27,178 bases of DNA, taken from contig JAVBNJ010000117.1 in NCBI GenBank assembly GCA_031551625.1, positions 1 to 27,178 on the forward strand. The letters are read 5' to 3'. The translations under genes and the position numbers were made by a program. The notes under the pieces were generated by a model. The model was not told where the DNA came from, made no database searches, and saw only the letters and a program-made list of their open reading frames with translations. Origin of the DNA: JAVBNJ01 sp031551625 (GTDB taxonomy: Bacteria > Bacteroidota > Bacteroidia > Bacteroidales > UBA932). Of this stretch, positions 23,822 to 27,178 are shown in pieces (position 1 is the first letter of the stretch; each line of letters opens with the position of its first letter).

Positions 23822-24250
23822 TCAACTAGCGAATGCAATTTTCTGCAAAGATGCAAAAAAATCTTCTTCAGGGTATTTAAATTTTAATTTTTGCCTTGGC
23901 CTTCGATGGTTCCTCGTTCCCAAGAAGAGTATGGATGAGCGAAGTAAAAGTCGGTATTTATTTTTTAGCGATTGTTTTATGCCCGGCAAATTCGATACCA
24001 TTGTCCGCTGTTCCGTTGTTAGCAGATCAATTACCGTTTGCTGTATTTGAGGAATAAACCGTCGCTGTCGTTTAAACCGCTCTTTATGTTCATCACAAAG
24101 CATTTGAGCATACTGCTCATAATAAGCTTTGTTACGATGGATTTCTCGACTGACAACCGATTTATCTTTATTTAAAAGGGTTGCAATAGCTACTTGGCGC
24201 TTGCTGGATTGGAGTAAAATAGCTATTTGGTATCTTTACTCCCGGGTTAA
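23822..24250 (-). pseudogene. Decayed IS30-family transposase
   Basis: Translating the minus strand in its three frames gives consecutive pieces of an IS30 transposase. First comes the N-terminal HTH: LTRE, a TAA stop at 24238-24236, RYQIAILLQSSKRQVAIA, then NKDKSVVSREIHRNKAYY and QMLCDEHKERFKRQRRF. After a missing middle, the catalytic-core piece ADNGIEFAGHKTIAKK follows (about 24008-23961). A frameshift leads to INTDFYFAHPYSSWERGT, and after another deletion and frameshift comes the C-terminal RRPRQKLKFKYPEEDFF to FASLQKIAFAS and a stop. About two thirds of a typical 320-residue transposase is gone. No convincing terminal inverted repeats or target duplication were found. It begins 15 bases from the stop of the secreted paralogue and ends about 30 bases from the sdhC promoter. 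Confidence 0.88.
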
Positions 24251-24265
24251 TTCGAAAATCAAATT

Positions 24266-25279
24266 CTATCGTACGCAATAAGTAATAAAACTCACATGTT
24301 CATCTCTTATCCTTATTGTTCTTGCTGCACCGTCAAAATTGTAGTAATCACAGCAACTCCAAGCGCTTTGTCCACCATTTACCATCTGGCTGAGTGCAAT
24401 ACAGTGCCCTGTCGGACAACAGTTGGTTTCACAACTTGTATCGCTTGTTGATGCAGTAATCCTCCGATCTCCCCAAATGCTCACACTGTTGTTTACCATA
24501 CATTTTCCTTCTGTTGCAGTAGGTAGGCGCCAACCGGCAGGACACTGGTTTGTCCACGTATATGCAGGAACAGCCGACACTATGGCTAACCTAACTTCTA
24601 TTCCGCAACCTGTATAAGTGGAAGCCTCATCAGTTTTCAAATTTCTACAATAGCCATTAACAAGCGCTAATCCGGAGCAACATGTTCCGCCGGCAATCGG
24701 CGCATCGCGGCCAATGCAGCCGGGGCATTTAGTGGCATCGGTTATGGTATTTATTGTTCCGCTATATTGGTTGCTACTTATTGGCGAGGGCAAGCCATTT
24801 ATGTAAAACGGTTTTGTACCTTTCAGGGTATATACACCGCCCGTATAATTAGCCGCGTTCGGTGCATGGTCGGTAGCGTAGGCACACCAGTTAAATTTGC
24901 CGGAAACATCTAATGTTACCGTTACTTTCGATGTGAGCGCCGCAGTGCCGACAGACGAAGCATCGAGCCAAAAACCCTGCTGCGGCGAAACGTCATAACT
25001 AACACTACCGATAGAGGCCGAAGCAACAGTAACCACTGCCCTGTCCCATTCTCCTTTCTTTCCATCGCCGGCTATCGGTTGGTAATCGACAAAGACCCAT
25101 ATCTTGGAATTGTAAATTTTCCCATCGCTTTTATTGCCGCGTGAATTCGCCGCCCACGATACGGTAAACGACACTGTTGGTGTAGTTGAATAAGCGGCAC
25201 TAACTGCGGATGTTTTTACACTTTGTGCCGTGGTTGTTATGCTTAGTAGCATAGCTGTGATAAAGTAAAGTTGTTTCAT
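24266..25279 (-). CDS. Secreted cysteine-rich protein with Fib_succ-major-like C-terminus (paralogue 2)
   Basis: 337 aa. Signal peptide 1-18 (TTTA before QS). The N-terminal part repeats the plan of the protein at 133-1305: SWAANSRG (41-48), SKIWVFVDYQ (58-67), a QGFW element, FNWCAYATD and ITDATKCPGCI. The C-terminal part from about residue 245 has CPAGWRLPTATEGKC, the hallmark of Fibrobacter-major-paralogue domains, and ends TYCVR. Between these lies a Cys-rich stretch (GGTCCSGLALVNGYC) absent from paralogue 1. Length and central sequence differ strongly, so the N-terminus is the conserved module. No catalytic motif is seen. A large hairpin lies upstream, and an IS30 relic starts 15 bases beyond the stop. 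Function unknown; exported, likely disulfide-bonded. Confidence 0.8.
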   Translation of the reverse strand: MKQLYFITAMLLSITTTAQSVKTSAVSAAYSTTPTVSFTVSWAANSRGNKSDGKIYNSKIWVFVDYQPIAGDGKKGEWDRAVVTVASASIGSVSYDVSPQQGFWLDASSVGTAALTSKVTVTLDVSGKFNWCAYATDHAPNAANYTGGVYTLKGTKPFYINGLPSPISSNQYSGTINTITDATKCPGCIGRDAPIAGGTCCSGLALVNGYCRNLKTDEASTYTGCGIEVRLAIVSAVPAYTWTNQCPAGWRLPTATEGKCMVNNSVSIWGDRRITASTSDTSCETNCCPTGHCIALSQMVNGGQSAWSCCDYYNFDGAARTIRIRDEHVSFITYCVR

Positions 25280-25312
25280 AAGAATTAGTTTTTTAGTTGA
25301 TACTTATTGCAG

Positions 25313-25378
25313 CAGCGGTTGGAATTGTTTTACAACACAAACAAACCAACACAAACATTGTAAAACAATTCCCCGCTG
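25313..25378 (-). repeat. Long hairpin upstream of secreted paralogue 2
   Basis: CAGCGG plus GGAATTGTTTTACA (25313-25318 and 25321-25334) pairs with TGTAAAACAATTCC plus CCGCTG (25359-25378): 20 bp broken only by a two-base bulge, with a 24-base loop of A/C on one strand and G/T on the other (GGTTTGTTTGTG). It ends 34 bases upstream of the ATG at 25279. It could be a 5'-UTR structure, a terminator or a palindromic repeat. Confidence 0.6.
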
Positions 25379-25651
25379 TAATTTTATCATCACTGCCGTT
25401 TTCCGTTTAAATTATTCAGTTATTTCCGATAGCCGTTAAGAATAAGCTGAAAACTAAACGTGGATTCTGATTCATCGTATCTTGAGGTCTTGCAATACCC
25501 ATCATAAAATAAACCAAAGCCCACGTTTAAAGGTGAACAGATTCTCTTTATGACTGTTGAAATTTGCAAGTTTCAAGATACAGAGTGGAAATTTATATAT
25601 TTCCTTGTTACTGTAATATTAAAGAACGTATAATGGCAACAAATGTAAAAA

Positions 25652-25679
25652 TTTGTTTTTGTATAGGCAAATATTTTTG
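25652..25679 (+). promoter_or_regulatory. Candidate clpB promoter
   Basis: TATTTTTG (25672-25679) is a perfect TAnnTTTG -7 box. A TTTG lies at 25652-25655, but the spacing of 16 bases is shorter than the usual 19. The leader to the ATG at 25749 would be about 60 bases and contains the direct repeat TGTCATTCTGTCA (25681-25693). Confidence 0.45.
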
Positions 25680-25748
25680 CTGTCATTCTGTCACTTTTTC
25701 TGCTTTGGCGTAGAAGTTGCACATTTTTCTCTACAAAATAAAAAGACT

Positions 25749-27178
25749 ATGAACTTAAATAATTATACTATCAAGGCGCAGGAAACAGTGCAGGAAGCCG
25801 TTGCACTTGCGCACAGCCAAAACAATCAAGCCGTGGAAACAGGGCACTTGTTACGTGTGATGCTCAACGATTCGGAAGGTATTACCGGATTATTGTTACG
25901 TAAGCTGGGTATTGTAGTACCTGCATTGTCGGTTAAGGTCGATGAGTTATTGGCGCGTTATCCGCGCGTGTCGGGTGGCGAAGCCTATCTTTCGTCGGAC
26001 GCGGGCCGGGCATTGCAGAAAGCACAGGAAACCGCGTCGAGCATGGGCGACCAGTTTGTGTCGGTCGAACATTTGCTAGTCGGCTTGCTGTCGGTCAACG
26101 ACAATGTTGCGCAACTGATGAAAGACAACGGGATGAATGAAAAAGACCTGAAAGCGGCTATTACCGCTGTCCGGAAAGGAGCAAAGGTCAACAGCCAGTC
26201 TGCCGAAGAAACATTCGATGCACTTAACCGCTATGCTATTAACCTGAATGAGCAGGCGCGCTCGGGCAAACTCGACCCGGTAATCGGGCGCGACGATGAA
26301 ATCCGCCGCGTACTGCAAATCCTCAGCCGCCGTACGAAGAACAACCCTATATTGGTAGGGGAGCCGGGGGTGGGTAAAACCGCCATTGCCGAAGGCATTG
26401 CACACCGTATTGTAACCGGCGATGTCCCTGAAAATTTGAAGACCAAACTAATTTTTTCGTTGGACATGGGCGCCCTTATTGCAGGCGCCAAGTATAAAGG
26501 GGAATTCGAAGAACGCTTGAAAGCCGTGGTGCACGAAGTGGTTTCGAGCAACGGCGATATTATTTTGTTTATCGATGAAATCCATACGCTGGTAGGCGCC
26601 GGAAAAAGCGAAGGGGCCATGGATGCTGCTAACATCCTGAAACCCGCGTTGGCGCGTGGCGAGCTGCGTGCCGTGGGAGCCACCACATTGGACGAATACC
26701 AGAAATATTTTGAAAAAGACAAGGCGCTCGAACGCCGTTTCCAGATGGTAATGGTAGACGAGCCGTCGCAATCCGATGCTATTTCTATTCTCCGCGGATT
26801 GAAGGAGCGGTATGAAAATCACCATAAGGTGCGTATCAAAGACGATGCGATTATTGCAGCCGTGGAACTGTCGACACGTTACATAACATCTCGTTATTTG
26901 CCCGACAAAGCGATTGACCTGATCGACGAGGCGGCGGCAAAGCTGCGGTTGGAAATGAATTCGGTACCGCAATCCATTGACGAATTGGATAGGAAAGTGC
27001 GCCAGTTGGAGATTGAGCGTGAAGCGATCAAGCGCGAAGGCGACGATAAAAAAGTGGCCGAACTGTCGAAAACGATTGGCGACCTTAGTGACCAGCGCAA
27101 TGCACAACGCGCCCGCTGGCAGGAAGAAAAAGATTTGATAGACAAGATCCAGAAGGAAAAACAGCTGATCGAGGAATT
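25749..27178 (+). CDS. clpB: ClpB disaggregase (Hsp100), 5' part, cut by window end
   Basis: Open from ATG 25749 to the window edge, about 476 codons of an expected 860 or so. The Clp N-domain with two repeats (AQETVQEAVALAHSQNNQ; AQETASSMGDQFVSVEHLL) precedes the first AAA+ module with VIGRDDEIRRV, Walker A GEPGVGKTAIAEG, pore loop AGAKYKGEFEERLK, Walker B ILFIDEIHTLVGAG and the arginine-finger block ERRFQ. The start of the coiled-coil middle domain follows (KLRLEMNSVP, then heptads to the edge). That middle domain distinguishes ClpB from ClpA and ClpC. It extracts polypeptides from aggregates together with DnaK in the cytoplasm. The start is supported by the N-terminus MNLNNYTIKAQE. Confidence 0.96.
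   Translation, partial: MNLNNYTIKAQETVQEAVALAHSQNNQAVETGHLLRVMLNDSEGITGLLLRKLGIVVPALSVKVDELLARYPRVSGGEAYLSSDAGRALQKAQETASSMGDQFVSVEHLLVGLLSVNDNVAQLMKDNGMNEKDLKAAITAVRKGAKVNSQSAEETFDALNRYAINLNEQARSGKLDPVIGRDDEIRRVLQILSRRTKNNPILVGEPGVGKTAIAEGIAHRIVTGDVPENLKTKLIFSLDMGALIAGAKYKGEFEERLKAVVHEVVSSNGDIILFIDEIHTLVGAGKSEGAMDAANILKPALARGELRAVGATTLDEYQKYFEKDKALERRFQMVMVDEPSQSDAISILRGLKERYENHHKVRIKDDAIIAAVELSTRYITSRYLPDKAIDLIDEAAAKLRLEMNSVPQSIDELDRKVRQLEIEREAIKREGDDKKVAELSKTIGDLSDQRNAQRARWQEEKDLIDKIQKEKQLIEE

Larger units (their letters stand above)
25280..25748. other. 469-base intergenic region with several inverted repeats
   Basis: It separates two divergent genes and holds no convincing ORF. It contains the hairpin 25313-25378, an imperfect inverted repeat (about 25405-25424 with 25441-25459), two interleaved inverted repeats (25455-25463 with 25521-25529; 25477-25495 with 25564-25581) and the clpB promoter region. 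No tRNA or known riboswitch was recognised. Confidence 0.6.

Noticed and set aside
26231..27145. Several minus-strand open frames at the right edge
   Set aside because: All are antisense to clpB, which reads open on the plus strand to the window end with all ClpB motifs.

Overview
The window looks like a chromosomal segment of a Bacteroidota bacterium, most likely order Bacteroidales. The evidence is a SusC/SusD pair, Bacteroidota-type promoters (TTTG, about 19-20 nt, TAnnTTTG), many lipoproteins with a Cys lipobox, a five-helix-type fumarate reductase/succinate dehydrogenase cytochrome b, secreted proteins with a Fibrobacter-major-paralogue-like C-terminus, and short intergenic repeats (ACAGATT, GCAAAGGC and GGCACGAAGG types) common in these genomes. 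No rRNA, tRNA or CRISPR array was seen.

Layout. 133-1305 (+) is a secreted cysteine-rich protein with a paralogue at the other end, 24266-25279 (-). 1459-8152 (-) is a housekeeping/signalling block in transcription order: RlmI-like methyltransferase, histidine kinase (ATGA overlap), lgt, ychF, a membrane PP2C phosphatase fused to an RsbW-like kinase, and a STAS anti-sigma antagonist. 8246-20807 (-) is a polysaccharide utilization locus (PUL) in the order susC, susD, LamG lipoprotein, GH144-like enzyme with N-terminal Ig-like domain, GH3 beta-glucosidase, second GH144-like enzyme, and an alkaline-phosphatase-superfamily lipoprotein interrupted by a LamG domain. 20920-22143 (+) is a divergent dicarboxylate/amino-acid symporter. 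Then come patatin and an isolated sdhC (both -), a decayed IS30-family transposase, the second secreted paralogue, a 469-base non-coding stretch with several inverted repeats, and the 5' part of clpB (+), cut by the window end.

How it works together. GH144 is a beta-1,2-glucanase family, and some GH3 enzymes from Bacteroides act on beta-1,2-gluco-oligosaccharides. Two GH144-like lipoproteins around a GH3 lipoprotein behind SusC/SusD therefore make beta-1,2-glucan (including bacterial cyclic or osmoregulated periplasmic glucans) the most likely substrate. Those glucans are often decorated with phosphoglycerol or phosphoethanolamine, so the phosphatase-superfamily lipoprotein at the end of the operon may strip these groups; this last step is inference. 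No PUL regulator is encoded in the window.

The second unusual unit is the one-polypeptide phosphatase plus kinase followed by its probable STAS substrate, a partner-switching module whose output in a phylum not known for sigma-B is unknown.
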